Source of the DNA: Crystallibacter degradans
GTDB lineage: Bacteria > Actinomycetota > Actinomycetes > Actinomycetales > Micrococcaceae
Direction: 5' to 3'
Length of the DNA: 64,000 nucleotides
Assembly: GCF_012952295.1 (NCBI RefSeq)
Contig: NZ_JABBCH010000006.1
Location: 1-64,000 of the forward strand
The first letter of the stretch is position 1; every line of letters begins with the position of its first letter. The translations under genes and the position numbers were made by a program. Below are positions 1 through 9,140 of the stretch, piece after piece. The notes under the pieces are model-generated. The model worked only from the letters and a program-made list of their open reading frames with translations, was not told where the DNA came from and did not search any database.

Positions 1-943
1 CGACCATCGCCTGCACGTGGCGGGCCATCGACTCCTGTGCCTTCTTGGTGAAGCCCACGGGGTCGGCCTTGGCCTCGGCGTCCCACTGCTCCACCGAGTA
101 CTCCAGCGGCAGGTAGCTCAGCGGGTCATGTGCCGAAGTCTGGTCGGTGACGATGTCCACGCTGATCTCGCCGGCCTGGTGCCGGCGCAGCAACTCCGGG
201 AACACCGCGGCGGCATTGCCCACGTAGCCCACGGACAGCGGACGCTTCTCCTCCTTGGCACGCATGACCTTGGCCAACGCGGCGTCAAGATCCGTTTCCA
301 CTTCGTCCAGGTAGCGCTTGGAAGCGCGGCGGCGCAGGCGTGTCTCGTCGACGTCGATAATCAGGCACGCTCCGCCGTTAAGGGTCACGGCCAGCGGCTG
401 CGCGCCGCCCATGCCGCCGCAGCCGCCGGTCAGAGTCAGCGTTCCGGCCAGGGAGCCGTTGAAGCGCTTGTCCGCGATGGCAGCAAAGGTTTCGTAGGTG
501 CCCTGCAGGATGCCCTGGGTACCGATGTAAATCCAGGAACCGGCGGTCATCTGGCCGTACATCATCAGCCCTTCGGCCTCGAGCCGGCGGAACTCCGGCC
601 AGTTGGCCCAGTCCCCCACCAGGTTCGAGTTGGCAATCAGCACCCGCGGCGCCCATTCATTGGTACGGAAAACGCCCACCGGCTTGCCGGACTGGACCAG
701 CAGGGTCTCGTCCTTCTCCAGGGTCTCCAGCGTGCGCACAATCGCATCGTAGGCCTCCCAGCTGCGGGCCGCGCGGCCCGTGCCGCCATAGACCACCAGG
801 TCCTCGGGGCGCTCGGCGACCTCGGGATCCAGGTTGTTCATCAGCATCCGCAGCGGAGCCTCGGTCTGCCAGCTCTTGGCCGTCAACTCGGTGCCCCGGG
901 GGGCGCGGACGGTGCGGGAGGGATCGTGTTGCGTGAAGGTCAT
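1..943 (-). CDS. hutU: Urocanate hydratase, N-terminal part (cut by window edge)
   Basis: Urocanase catalyses the second step of histidine breakdown, hydrating urocanate to imidazolonepropionate with tightly bound NAD. The leftward frame starts at an ATG at 943 ([17 protein letters not shown]) and stays open to base 1, giving about 314 residues of a protein that is usually about 550-570 long; the C-terminus is outside the window. Visible family signatures are [37 protein letters not shown] and the glycine-rich [15 protein letters not shown]. It lies 61 bases downstream of the IclR gene on the same strand, so the two may be co-transcribed. The ribosome binding site is weak (AGAAAGAG, rather far from the ATG). 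Identification is firm; only the far end is unknown. Confidence 0.95.
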   Translation of the reverse strand, partial: MTFTQHDPSRTVRAPRGTELTAKSWQTEAPLRMLMNNLDPEVAERPEDLVVYGGTGRAARSWEAYDAIVRTLETLEKDETLLVQSGKPVGVFRTNEWAPRVLIANSNLVGDWANWPEFRRLEAEGLMMYGQMTAGSWIYIGTQGILQGTYETFAAIADKRFNGSLAGTLTLTGGCGGMGGAQPLAVTLNGGACLIIDVDETRLRRRASKRYLDEVETDLDAALAKVMRAKEEKRPLSVGYVGNAAAVFPELLRRHQAGEISVDIVTDQTSAHDPLSYLPLEYSVEQWDAEAKADPVGFTKKAQESMARHVQAMV

Positions 944-1004
944 TTCTGAAGGCTCTTTCTCTGATGGAAGCGGGTAGTTATCCGGCTGTCAGGCTAGGAA
1001 CAAG

Positions 1005-1712
1005 CTAGGAAGGTCGGGGACTAACGACGGCGGCGTCCCCGCCTGGGGCGGCAAAGACGCGGCCGGCTTCGGCGGCCAGCAGGGCGCCGAAGGTTTGCGC
1101 GGCTTCAGCGGTAGTGCGGTAGCTCGGCGCGACGATGCTCAGGGCTGCGACCACCTTGGAACCGGCCATCACCGGGGCGGCCACCGCGGTGATGTCGGGC
1201 TCGACGCCTTCGGCCACGACGGCGAAGGACCCGGGTGCCACCGACCCCTGCAGCGCTTCCCCGGCGGCGCTGCCGACCATGGGAAACGTGCGGCCTACCC
1301 AGTTAATGTGGCGCACGGTGTGCGTGCCTTCCTCGATAGCCAGGTACAGCCCGTCGGTGCTGCCGGCCGCCACACTGAGGTAGGCGGATTCGCCCGTCCG
1401 GGCGACCAGTGAGCGCAAGGCATCCTGGCTGGTCGCGACCAGTGATTCATGGCTCAAGGCCTGGACGCCGAGCTGGACCATGCGGAAGCCCGGCCGGTAC
1501 AGGCCGTCCTCGCGCTTGGCCGCGAAGCCGTTCGCTTCCAGGGTCCTCAGCAAGCGAAGCGCGGTGCTGGCCGAAAGGTCTGCCGCCTTGGCCGCATCGG
1601 CGAGTTTGACGCCGTCGTTCTCGCAGACAACGCGCAGCAGGCCCAGGGCACGGTCGGCGGCTCGGGTTGTGGCGTCCGGCGCCGCAGCGGTCTCTGTAGT
1701 GGTGTCCACCAT
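1005..1712 (-). CDS. IclR-family transcriptional regulator of the hut locus
   Basis: A 235-residue regulator with an N-terminal winged helix-turn-helix (residues about 20-75, including LADAAKAADLSASTALRLLR) and a C-terminal IclR effector-binding domain (GESAYLSVAAG, AVAAPVM). I chose the ATG at 1712 because GGAAAGG sits about seven bases upstream; a longer frame begins at 1787 but would cross the divergent promoter region. It sits between hutU (downstream, same strand) and a divergent binding-protein gene plus hutH, so local control of histidine/urocanate catabolism is the natural inference. The ligand is not visible in the sequence; urocanate or a later intermediate would be expected from hut regulators in general. 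Confidence 0.88.
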   Translation of the reverse strand: MVDTTTETAAAPDATTRAADRALGLLRVVCENDGVKLADAAKAADLSASTALRLLRTLEANGFAAKREDGLYRPGFRMVQLGVQALSHESLVATSQDALRSLVARTGESAYLSVAAGSTDGLYLAIEEGTHTVRHINWVGRTFPMVGSAAGEALQGSVAPGSFAVVAEGVEPDITAVAAPVMAGSKVVAALSIVAPSYRTTAEAAQTFGALLAAEAGRVFAAPGGDAAVVSPRPS

Positions 1713-1909
1713 GGAGTGCCTTTCCGGTCGGGATCGTCGTTTCACTGACGTTGCACTTAGTAAAACATCAATTTCATCTAGTGGCAATGCCCCTTTTTCA
1801 CCCGACCATTGACGCCAGCTCGATCGCTCTGTACCTTTTCCCTATCAGCCCATATATTTTACTGTCTGAAATGGCCTTGCCATTCAGCGGCAGAACTGGA
1901 GAAACTCCC
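1713..1909. promoter_or_regulatory. Divergent promoter region between the IclR gene and the binding-protein gene
   Basis: This 197-base gap separates two divergent starts and is clearly richer in A/T than its surroundings, especially 1750-1800 and 1840-1880. It is the expected place for both promoters and the IclR operator. I could not find a convincing long inverted repeat; a GATGAAATTGATG segment on the minus strand is a short direct repeat only. The assignment rests on position and base composition. Confidence 0.45.
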
Positions 1910-2938
1910 ATGGAAAAGCCCTTCCGCGGATCCACCACCCAACGCCGCACCTTCTTGACGGGCGCGTCCGCCGCTGCCCTCACGGGTCTTCTGGCGCTGA
2001 CCGGCTGCGGATCAGGCAGCCCGTCGGCTCCCGAGGACGCCCCGAACTCCAATGGCGCCGCACCCCAGGAAGGCCTGGACCAGGTGAGCGTCGGACTCAT
2101 CCCCATCACCGACGTCGCCCCCATCTACCTGGGCATGCAGGAGGGCTACTTCGAGGACGAAGGCATCCAGCTCTCCGTCCAGTTGGCCCAGGGCGGCGCG
2201 GCGATTGTGCCGGCCGTGATGACCGGTGAGTACCAGTTCGGCTACTCCAACGTTGTCTCGCTGCTGATCGCCCAGGACAAGACGCTGCCGGTGAAGGTGG
2301 TCTCCAACGGCTCGAGCTCAACGAACGTTCCGGGCAAGGACGTTACCGAGGTGGCCGCCATGCCGGACAGCGGCATTGAATCCGCCGCGGACCTCGTGGG
2401 CAAGACGGTGGCGGTCAACGCCCTGAACAACTTTGCCGACGTGACCATCCGCAACTCCATCGAAGAAGCCGGCGGCGATCCGCAGGATGTGAACTTCGTG
2501 GAGATGCCGTATCCCAACATGCCCGCAGCGCTGGAGCGCGGGGACGTTGACGCGGCCTGGACCACCGAACCGTTCCGCACGCAGATCCTGGAAGCCGGCG
2601 GCGAGATCGTGGCCAGCCCCATGACAGATCTGACCGAAAACTTCGATTCGGCCTTCTACTTCACCTCCGAGCAGACCCTGCAGGAAAACCCGGAGCTGGT
2701 GGAACGCTTCCAGCGCGCGTTGGAAAAGTCCTTCACCTTCGCGATGGAAAATGAGGACGAGGTCCGCACCATCATCCAGGACTACGCGAAGATCACCCCG
2801 GAACTGGCCGAGACCGTGGAAATGTCCAAGTGGTATCCCGAGATCAACATGGACGGACTGAAGAAACTGGGCACCGCGGCCCAGAAGTACGGAGTGTTGG
2901 AAAACGAGCCGGACTATGATGCCCTGATTGCCAAGTAG
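1910..2938 (+). CDS. ABC transporter substrate-binding lipoprotein, NMT1/SsuA-like
   Basis: A 342-residue extracytoplasmic solute-binding protein of the NMT1/SsuA (nitrate, sulfonate, taurine, pyrimidine-precursor) fold. The start ATG at 1910 follows GGAGAA. The N-terminus has twin arginines (QRRTFL, residues 11-16), a hydrophobic stretch and a lipobox LTGC with Cys33, so it is probably exported by Tat and lipid-anchored. The mature part begins VGLIPITDVAPIYLGMQEGY, as usual for this family, followed by the typical ligand-domain segments (VNALNNFADVTIRNSIEEAG, GDVDAAWTTEPF). No permease or ATPase gene is nearby. Its place between the IclR gene and hutH suggests uptake of histidine, urocanate or a related compound, which is inference only. 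Confidence 0.85.
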   Translation: MEKPFRGSTTQRRTFLTGASAAALTGLLALTGCGSGSPSAPEDAPNSNGAAPQEGLDQVSVGLIPITDVAPIYLGMQEGYFEDEGIQLSVQLAQGGAAIVPAVMTGEYQFGYSNVVSLLIAQDKTLPVKVVSNGSSSTNVPGKDVTEVAAMPDSGIESAADLVGKTVAVNALNNFADVTIRNSIEEAGGDPQDVNFVEMPYPNMPAALERGDVDAAWTTEPFRTQILEAGGEIVASPMTDLTENFDSAFYFTSEQTLQENPELVERFQRALEKSFTFAMENEDEVRTIIQDYAKITPELAETVEMSKWYPEINMDGLKKLGTAAQKYGVLENEPDYDALIAK

Positions 2939-2997
2939 CCGTGTCCGCCCCCGCCACCCACGCCGCCCCCGCCACCGCACCTTCGATGAAAGGCACC

Positions 2998-4578
2998 ATG
3001 TCCCAGCTTCAGCCCGTCACCATCTCCACCGGACCGCTCAGGCCGGAGGAAGTCATCGCCGTCGCGCGCCACGGTGCACCGATCGAGCTCAGCGCCGAGT
3101 CCCTGGCCGCCATGGCGGAGTCCCGCGCGGTGATCGACGCGCTGGTCACCGATGACAAGCCGCACTACGGCGTATCGACGGGCTTCGGTGCCCTTGCCAC
3201 CAAGCAGATCCCCATCGAGCTGCGCACCCAGCTCCAGCGCAGCCTGATCCGCAGCCACGCCGCTTCCTCCGGCACCGAGGTGGACCGCGAGGTGGTCCGC
3301 GGCCTGATGCTCAACCGGCTTTCCACCATGGCCACCGGCCGCACGGGGGTCCGTCCGGTGGTGGCGCAAGGCTATGCCGCCATGCTCAACGCCGGCATCA
3401 CCCCGGTGGTCGGCGAGTACGGCTCGCTCGGCTGCTCCGGGGACCTGGCGCCGCTGGCACACTGCGCCCTGGCGCTGATGGGCGAGGGCGAGGTTCGGAA
3501 TAACGACGGCGGACTGGTGCCTGCCGCTGAGGCGCTGGCTGCCGCTGGGCTCGAGCCGGTGGAACTGCGGGAGAAGGAAGGCCTGGCGCTGATCAACGGC
3601 ACGGACGGGATGCTGGGCATGCTGATCATGGCCTCGGCGGACCTGCATCTGCTGCTCAAGACCGCGGACCTGGCTGCCGCCATGAGCATCGAGGGCCTAC
3701 TGGGCACTGACTCGGTGCTGGCCGAGGACCTGCACGCGCTGCGCCCGCACCCCGGGCAGATCGCCGCCGCGGCCAACATGCGCCGGATCCTGCACGGCTC
3801 GCCCCTGATCGCCGAGCAGAAGTCGTCCGATAATGGCGACGGCCACCGCTTCACCCGCGTGCAGGACGCCTACTCGCTGCGCTGCGCCCCGCAGGTGCAC
3901 GGTGCCGCAAGGTCCACGCTGGCGCACGTGGAATCCGTGGCCGGCTACGAGCTGTCCTCCGCCATCGATAATCCGGTGGTCACCCCGGACGGCCGGGTGG
4001 AATCCAACGGAAACTTCCATGGGGCGCCGGTCGGCTATGCCCTGGACTTCCTCGCCATCGCCGTGGCCGACCTGGCCTCGATGAGCGAGCGGCGGACGGA
4101 CCGTTTCCTGGACAAGGCCCGCAGCCACGGGCTCAACGCGTTCCTGGCCGACGATCCCGGCGTCGACTCCGGCCACATGATCGCGCAGTACACCCAGGCG
4201 GGCATCGTTTCCGAGCTCAAGCGGCTGGCGAACCCGGCCTCGGTGGACTCCATCCCCTCCTCCGCTATGCAGGAAGACCACGTCTCCATGGGCTGGTCCG
4301 CCGGGCTGAAGCTGCGCCGGGCGCTGGATGGCCTGACGCGTGTGCTGGCCATCGAGCTGCTCACCAGTGCCCGCGCCCTGGACATGCGCGACGGCGGCTT
4401 GGACTCCTCGCGAAGCGCCGCGGCCGTCACCGCTGTCCGGCGCGAAATCCGCAAGGTGGTCGAAGGCCCCGGAACGGACCGCTACCTCTCCCCCGAGATC
4501 GAAGCCGTGCGTGTCCTGGTGGACAGCGGCGTGCTGATCGAGGCCGTGCAGCAGGAGCTCGGGTCGGCGCTAAACTGA
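2998..4578 (+). CDS. hutH: Histidine ammonia-lyase
   Basis: Deaminates L-histidine to urocanate, the first step of histidine utilisation. The 526-residue protein starts at the ATG at 2998 with AAAGG five bases upstream; a GTG at 2941 would add 19 low-complexity residues and is less likely. The MIO-forming segment reads GSLGCSGDLAPLAH with Cys146-Ser147-Gly148, the CSG variant rather than the common ASG. Other family blocks are present: LINGTDGML, QDAYSLRCAPQVHGA and EDHVSMGWSAG. It follows the binding-protein gene by 59 bases on the same strand and is followed by a strong hairpin, so these two genes probably form one unit facing hutU. Confidence 0.97.
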   Translation: MSQLQPVTISTGPLRPEEVIAVARHGAPIELSAESLAAMAESRAVIDALVTDDKPHYGVSTGFGALATKQIPIELRTQLQRSLIRSHAASSGTEVDREVVRGLMLNRLSTMATGRTGVRPVVAQGYAAMLNAGITPVVGEYGSLGCSGDLAPLAHCALALMGEGEVRNNDGGLVPAAEALAAAGLEPVELREKEGLALINGTDGMLGMLIMASADLHLLLKTADLAAAMSIEGLLGTDSVLAEDLHALRPHPGQIAAAANMRRILHGSPLIAEQKSSDNGDGHRFTRVQDAYSLRCAPQVHGAARSTLAHVESVAGYELSSAIDNPVVTPDGRVESNGNFHGAPVGYALDFLAIAVADLASMSERRTDRFLDKARSHGLNAFLADDPGVDSGHMIAQYTQAGIVSELKRLANPASVDSIPSSAMQEDHVSMGWSAGLKLRRALDGLTRVLAIELLTSARALDMRDGGLDSSRSAAAVTAVRREIRKVVEGPGTDRYLSPEIEAVRVLVDSGVLIEAVQQELGSALN

Positions 4579-4595
4579 TCGGAGTAATTTTGCCA

Positions 4596-4617
4596 GCCGG
4601 CGGGTGAGCCCGCCGGC
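4596..4617 (+). terminator. Terminator-like hairpin after hutH
   Basis: A perfect nine-base-pair stem (GCCGGCGGG / CCCGCCGGC) with a TGAG loop begins 18 bases after the hutH stop. There is no U-tract after it, which is common for actinobacterial terminators. It lies just before the ribosome binding site of the next gene, so it could equally attenuate read-through rather than stop it. Confidence 0.55.
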
Positions 4618-4642
4618 GCCCGGCCTGGAGGGGGACGCGAGC

Positions 4643-5758
4643 ATGGGCACGGACGAGCCTGCCACGGCGCAACAATCCGGCTCTGAAAGCCCTCCCAGTC
4701 CCAGCCGCCGGACGCTGTTCCGCCGCGCCGCCCCCATCATCGCGGTTGGTCTTGGTTCCGGGGCCCTCGGGGCGGGAGCGGCAAACGCCGCCGCCCGCCC
4801 GGGCAGTCCGCTGCCGGGTAGCCTGGCACTGCCCTCCGACGAGGACATCGCCCGGCTGATCGCCGACCCGGAATCAGCCACCCACCGGGCACTGGCGAAC
4901 CTGCACAACCCCTCCCAGCCCGCCGGTGGCCAAGTTTTCCAGAGCGCAGAAGATGTTGCCGGAGCTGCTGCGGGCAATGGCCGCACGGACCCGCGCAAGT
5001 CCGGCGCCGACGTCGTTCTCTTGCTGGGGCAGTCCAACATGCAAGGTTCGGGACTGCCCTATGATCCGGCCATTGACATCAGGCTGGAGGGCATCGACCA
5101 GTTCGCCGGCTCGGGGCCGCACACCGGCACCGTGATTCCGGCCGCCGACGCGCTGTTCCACGTCACCCAGAACCTGCGCGACGGAGCGCCCACCATCGGC
5201 CCCGGGATGGAATTTGCCCGGCAGCTCTGGCTCAACCAAGCGGCGGACCGCAAGGTGCTGCTGGTGCCGGCGGCCCTCGGCGGCACCTCGATCACCGGCA
5301 ACGCAGACTATTCCTGGGACCCGTACAACACGACTGCCTCAGTGAATCTGGCCCGCCGGGGCCTGGATGCGTGCGTCCGCGCCCTCGCGCTCAACCCCTC
5401 GCACCGGCTGGTGGCCATCCTGTGGCACCAGGGCGAATCGGACGCGCTGCCCAAAGTGGGCCAGGACTGGTACCGGCGCAAGCTGCTGCAGGTTATCGAT
5501 CTGTACCGCGCGGAGCTGGGCCCGGTCCCGTTCCTCATTGGCGGCATGGTGCCCGAATGGATCGCCGCGGACAAGAAGATCCGCGGCCCCATCGACGCGG
5601 TGCACCGTTCCATCCCCTCCCACCGGCCGCAGACCGCCTTCGTCGAGGGGCCGGCCGGCGCCAACGGTGCCAACGACGGCATCCATTTCAACTCTGCCGG
5701 CGCGCGCGAACTCGGCCTGCGCTACTACCGGACCTTCGCCGGCATGGCCGCCAGCTGA
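4643..5758 (+). CDS. Tat-exported sialate O-acetylesterase-like SGNH hydrolase
   Basis: A 371-residue predicted secreted esterase of the SASA (sialate O-acetylesterase) branch of the SGNH fold. The start at 4643 is preceded by GGAGGGGG; a GTG at 4604 is possible but lies inside the hairpin. The N-terminus carries RRTLFRRAAP followed by a hydrophobic, alanine-rich stretch, typical of a Tat signal peptide ending near AANAAA. Catalytic blocks are visible: LLLGQSNMQGSG with the nucleophilic serine, AILWHQGESD, and DGIHFNSAGA with the histidine. The substrate is unknown; acetylated sugars of polysaccharides are the usual targets of the family. The 3' end overlaps the convergent oxidoreductase gene by 34 bases. 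Confidence 0.83.
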   Translation: MGTDEPATAQQSGSESPPSPSRRTLFRRAAPIIAVGLGSGALGAGAANAAARPGSPLPGSLALPSDEDIARLIADPESATHRALANLHNPSQPAGGQVFQSAEDVAGAAAGNGRTDPRKSGADVVLLLGQSNMQGSGLPYDPAIDIRLEGIDQFAGSGPHTGTVIPAADALFHVTQNLRDGAPTIGPGMEFARQLWLNQAADRKVLLVPAALGGTSITGNADYSWDPYNTTASVNLARRGLDACVRALALNPSHRLVAILWHQGESDALPKVGQDWYRRKLLQVIDLYRAELGPVPFLIGGMVPEWIAADKKIRGPIDAVHRSIPSHRPQTAFVEGPAGANGANDGIHFNSAGARELGLRYYRTFAGMAAS

Positions 5759-6876
5759 CCGCGCCGCGAAACGTCATCAGAGCGTACGACGCGGGGGCCG
5801 AGGGCCGCGATGGTCTCACCGGATACCCCGGTACCGTCGGCCGTGCCGTCCAGAATCAGTCCGGCGGCCAGTTCGGCGAGGCCCGCGGACGTCTGGAAGC
5901 CGTACCCGCCCTGGCCTGCGAGCCAGAAGAAGCCGGCCGTCTGCCCGTCGAAGCCGACCACGGGATGGCCGTCCGCGGGTTCGGTGCGCAGTCCTGTCCA
6001 GGCGCGGTCCACGACTTCGATGCCCATGGTGGTGGCCGAGTTGATGTTTTCCACCAACGCCTGGATGTCCGTTTCGCGCGGGCGGGCGTCTTCGGCCCGG
6101 CTGGGCTCGGTTTCCGACGGCGAGATCAGCACCTGGTCCCCCTCCGGCCGGTAGTAGAAGGTGTTGTCAGCGGTGGCTACCATCGGCTGTTCGGGTAACA
6201 GCGGGCGTGCCACCTTCACCACCGCGGCGGTCCGCCGGTATGGAACCAGCCCCTGCGGCGCTGCCCCGAAGAGTGCGGCGACGTTGTCGGCCCAGGCACC
6301 GGCGGCGTTGACCACAGTGTCCGCCACAATGGTCCGCGCACCTGCCTGGACCTCCCACCCGCCGTCGCCGTCGCCGCGAACAGCAGCGGTGACCGGCGCA
6401 TTGGTGAGAATCCGGGCCCCGGCGGCCTCCGCCGTCGTGCGGTGGTGTTCGATCAGGAGATCCGTGTCGCAGCCGAAAGAGGTGGTGTCCAGCCCGGCTG
6501 CCTCGAACGAGCCGGGCCTGAGTTCGGGACTGAGTTTGATGGCTTCGGCGTGGCTGATGAATGCCATGTGGCTGCTCGCCTGCTCGCGGACCTGTGCTTC
6601 GTCGCCGATCAGCAGGAAGCTGCGTGGTGTCAGGAAGCGGCGCCCGGTCTCCTGCTCGGTGCGGCGCAGTAACGCCAGGGTGCGCACGGTGAGTTCGCGG
6701 ATGGCGGGCGGGCCGTAGCTGGGGATCAGTTGGCGTGCTGACCGGGACGAGGTGTGGCTGGCCAGTGCGGCTTCGGCCTCAGCCACAATGACGGTGGCCC
6801 GGCCGGCGAGCGCCGAGGCGAGGGACAGTCCGGCGATTCCGCCGCCAATGATGAGAACGTCGCAGGTCAGGGGCAT
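5725..6876 (-). CDS. FAD-dependent oxidoreductase, DAO (amino-acid oxidase) family
   Basis: A 383-residue flavoprotein with an N-terminal Rossmann motif VLIIGGGIAGLSLA (residues 7-20), a second family block VVNAAGAWADNVAALFG, and a C-terminal GFFWLAGQGGYGFQTSAGLA segment that binds FAD in DAO-type oxidases such as sarcosine, glycine and D-amino-acid oxidases. It is the last gene of a leftward tdh-kbl-unknown-oxidase unit, 21 bases after the unknown gene, so oxidation of glycine or an N-substituted glycine would fit the context. That substrate is inferred, not shown. The coding end overlaps the convergent esterase gene by 34 bases. Confidence 0.82.
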   Translation of the reverse strand: MPLTCDVLIIGGGIAGLSLASALAGRATVIVAEAEAALASHTSSRSARQLIPSYGPPAIRELTVRTLALLRRTEQETGRRFLTPRSFLLIGDEAQVREQASSHMAFISHAEAIKLSPELRPGSFEAAGLDTTSFGCDTDLLIEHHRTTAEAAGARILTNAPVTAAVRGDGDGGWEVQAGARTIVADTVVNAAGAWADNVAALFGAAPQGLVPYRRTAAVVKVARPLLPEQPMVATADNTFYYRPEGDQVLISPSETEPSRAEDARPRETDIQALVENINSATTMGIEVVDRAWTGLRTEPADGHPVVGFDGQTAGFFWLAGQGGYGFQTSAGLAELAAGLILDGTADGTGVSGETIAALGPRVVRSDDVSRRGQLAAMPAKVR

Positions 6877-6897
6877 GGTGCTATGTTCTCACGCGTC

Positions 6898-7905
6898 CTA
6901 TCTGATCCTTAGGTGGCTGACGCCGGACCACCCGGGATCAAGTTCCGCACCGACGCCGGTCTGTCCCTCTTCCCAGGCCGCCGCGGCCGCTTCCAGGTCC
7001 CAACCGGCGGAGGTGGTCGAATCCACGTAGAAGTGCAGGATCCGGCGGCCGTCCGTTGTTTCGGCCGCAACCAGCCGGCCGTTGCCGTTGAGCGCTTCGG
7101 CGAGCGCCTGTTCCATCGCCTGCAGCCGGCGCCCCGATTCCTCGCCCGGGAGCCCGTCGTCGAGGATCTGGGCGTAGCCGAGCTGCACGGCCACATGCTG
7201 GTCGAAGTCGGGCCAGAACGCCGGTACCAGCGGAACCTGCACGTAGGCGGTAATGGGGCGGTCCTCGATCGAGCGGCCGTGCAGCTCCTCCCAAATGGGC
7301 TCGCCGTGCCCGTCGAACGCGCCGGCACGCAATTGCTGCACGACGGCCGGCAGGTCGCTCAGCGGGATGCCCTCCGGATGCGGCTGCAGCACCGGTTCGA
7401 TGATTCCGATCCATGCGTTCACGTCCTGCTGGCCGATGGCATGGTCCAGCATGATGGCCACCGGAACCAGTCGCTTGTCTTCCGGGAGCCGGCCCAGCTT
7501 CGGGTGGTAGACCGAAATGTCCGCCGAATAGCGGTTGCGCATCAGGCCCACCCGGAAGTCCTCGCCGGCGAAATCTTCGCCGCCGACCCCCAGCGTCAGG
7601 TCCTCGATGCGTGCGGCCGCTTGGCGGGCATCCGCATACTCCCAGTGCCGGTCCGGCGCCGGAGCCGCCTTGAGCACGCGCCGCGCCAGGGCCGCGTGCT
7701 CGGGACTGTCGGGGAAGATGACCAGTTCGTGTTCCGCCGCCGCTCCCGGGCCAAGCTCCCAGGCCAGGCCCGGATCGATCCACGCGATCCGCTGGCCCAG
7801 CTGCTTGACGTAGTTCTCGGCGTAGCCCTCTGCGCCCTGCGCAATGTGCCGGGCGGCCTCCGCTTCCCACCAGGCCCAGAACTCCCCCACGGCATCCGGC
7901 TGCAT
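6898..7905 (-). CDS. Uncharacterised protein, possible DUF695-like C-terminal region
   Basis: A 335-residue soluble, acidic protein with no signal peptide or membrane segment. The C-terminal part (PITAYVQVPLVPAFWPDF, then LNGNGRLVAAETTDGRRILH and FYVDSTTSAGWDLEAA) resembles the DUF695 type of uncharacterised domain; I am only moderately sure of this. The N-terminal half begins EFWAWWEAEAARHIAQG and I do not recognise it. The start ATG follows AGGGAGC. It lies 10 bases after kbl and 21 before the flavoprotein gene, so it belongs to the threonine/glycine operon, but no catalytic motif points to a role there. Confidence 0.7.
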   Translation of the reverse strand: MQPDAVGEFWAWWEAEAARHIAQGAEGYAENYVKQLGQRIAWIDPGLAWELGPGAAAEHELVIFPDSPEHAALARRVLKAAPAPDRHWEYADARQAAARIEDLTLGVGGEDFAGEDFRVGLMRNRYSADISVYHPKLGRLPEDKRLVPVAIMLDHAIGQQDVNAWIGIIEPVLQPHPEGIPLSDLPAVVQQLRAGAFDGHGEPIWEELHGRSIEDRPITAYVQVPLVPAFWPDFDQHVAVQLGYAQILDDGLPGEESGRRLQAMEQALAEALNGNGRLVAAETTDGRRILHFYVDSTTSAGWDLEAAAAAWEEGQTGVGAELDPGWSGVSHLRIR

Positions 7906-7915
7906 GCTCCCTGGC

Positions 7916-9130
7916 CTACCTGCCTACTGCATCACGCGAGGCGACGAACGCGCGCACGCACGCTTCGACGTCGTCCGTACTGTGGGCTGCGGAAAGCTGG
8001 ACGCGGATCCGGGCGGCGCCTTGGGGAACTACCGGATAGCTGAAGGCGGTCACGTAGACGTCGTGGGCAAGCATCTGTTCCGCCACCTTGCCTGCCAGCA
8101 CGGCGTCGTGGAACATCACCGGGATGATCGCGTGCTCTCCGGCCAGCAGTTCGAACCCTTCATCGGCCATGCGGCGGCGGAAGAGCGCCGCGTTCTCCTG
8201 CAGCCGGGAGCGCAGCTCAGCGGATTCGCGCACCAGCTCCAGCGCCCGGAGCGTGGCGGCGACAATCACCGGGGCCACCGAGTTGGAGAACAGGTACGGC
8301 CGGGCCCGCTGCCGGAGCATCGCCACGATCTCAGCGCGCCCCGAAACGTAGCCGCCGGAGGCGCCGCCCAGGGCTTTGCCGAAGGTCCCGGTGTAGATGT
8401 CCACCCGGTCCGACACCCCGGCGTGCTCAGGCGTGCCGGCACCGGTGGCGCCCATGAAGCCAACCGCGTGCGAGTCATCCACCATGACCAGCGCATCGTA
8501 CTGCTCGGCGAGCGTGCAGATGTCCTGGAGCGGGGCGAGGTAGCCGTCCATGGAGAAGACGCCGTCGGTGACGATGATCCGGCGCCGCGCCCCGCCGCCG
8601 TCGTTCATTGCCGCTGTTTCCTGCAGCCTGGCTTCCAGCTCCGCCATGTCCCGGTTGGCGTAGCGGAACCGGGCCGCCTTGGAGAGCCGGATGCCGTCGA
8701 TGATGGACGCGTGGTTCAGCGCGTCCGAAATGATGGCATCTTCCGGACCGAACAGGGACTCGAAGACGCCGCCGTTCGCATCGAAGCAGGAGGAGAACAG
8801 GATGGTGTCCTGCGTGCCGAGGAATTCCGAGACCCGGCGTTCGAGCTCCAGATGAATGTCCTGCGTACCGCAGATGAAGCGCACGCTGGCCATGCCGAAG
8901 CCTCGCTCGTCCAGCGCCAACTTGGCCGCGGCTATCATGTCCGGGTGGTCGGCCAGACCGAGGTAGTTGTTGGCGCAGAAGTTGAGCACCTGGCGGGCCG
9001 GGCCGTCCAGGCTGCCGGCACTGATGTGGCTGGACTGCGGGGAGCTGATCCGGCGTTCAGCTTTGAATAGTCCGGCTGCCCGGATCTCGTCCAGTTCCGC
9101 GGCCAGCTGGTCCTTGAGGGCAGAGTACAT
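7916..9130 (-). CDS. kbl: Glycine C-acetyltransferase (2-amino-3-ketobutyrate CoA ligase)
   Basis: A PLP enzyme of the alpha-oxoamine synthase family that splits 2-amino-3-ketobutyrate with CoA into glycine and acetyl-CoA. The 404-residue protein starts at the ATG at 9130, preceded by AAGGAGC; a longer open frame to 9289 runs into tdh and is not used. Family blocks are [16 protein letters not shown], the [13 protein letters not shown] segment, [10 protein letters not shown] and the PLP-lysine motif [10 protein letters not shown] with Lys252. It follows tdh by 10 bases, the usual tdh-kbl pair that turns threonine into glycine. Confidence 0.96.
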   Translation of the reverse strand: MYSALKDQLAAELDEIRAAGLFKAERRISSPQSSHISAGSLDGPARQVLNFCANNYLGLADHPDMIAAAKLALDERGFGMASVRFICGTQDIHLELERRVSEFLGTQDTILFSSCFDANGGVFESLFGPEDAIISDALNHASIIDGIRLSKAARFRYANRDMAELEARLQETAAMNDGGGARRRIIVTDGVFSMDGYLAPLQDICTLAEQYDALVMVDDSHAVGFMGATGAGTPEHAGVSDRVDIYTGTFGKALGGASGGYVSGRAEIVAMLRQRARPYLFSNSVAPVIVAATLRALELVRESAELRSRLQENAALFRRRMADEGFELLAGEHAIIPVMFHDAVLAGKVAEQMLAHDVYVTAFSYPVVPQGAARIRVQLSAAHSTDDVEACVRAFVASRDAVGR

Positions 9131-9140
9131 GCGAAGCTCC

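Noticed and set aside
17-949. 310-codon plus-strand frame opposite hutU
   Set aside because: Antisense shadow of the urocanase gene, whose conserved blocks are all on the minus strand.
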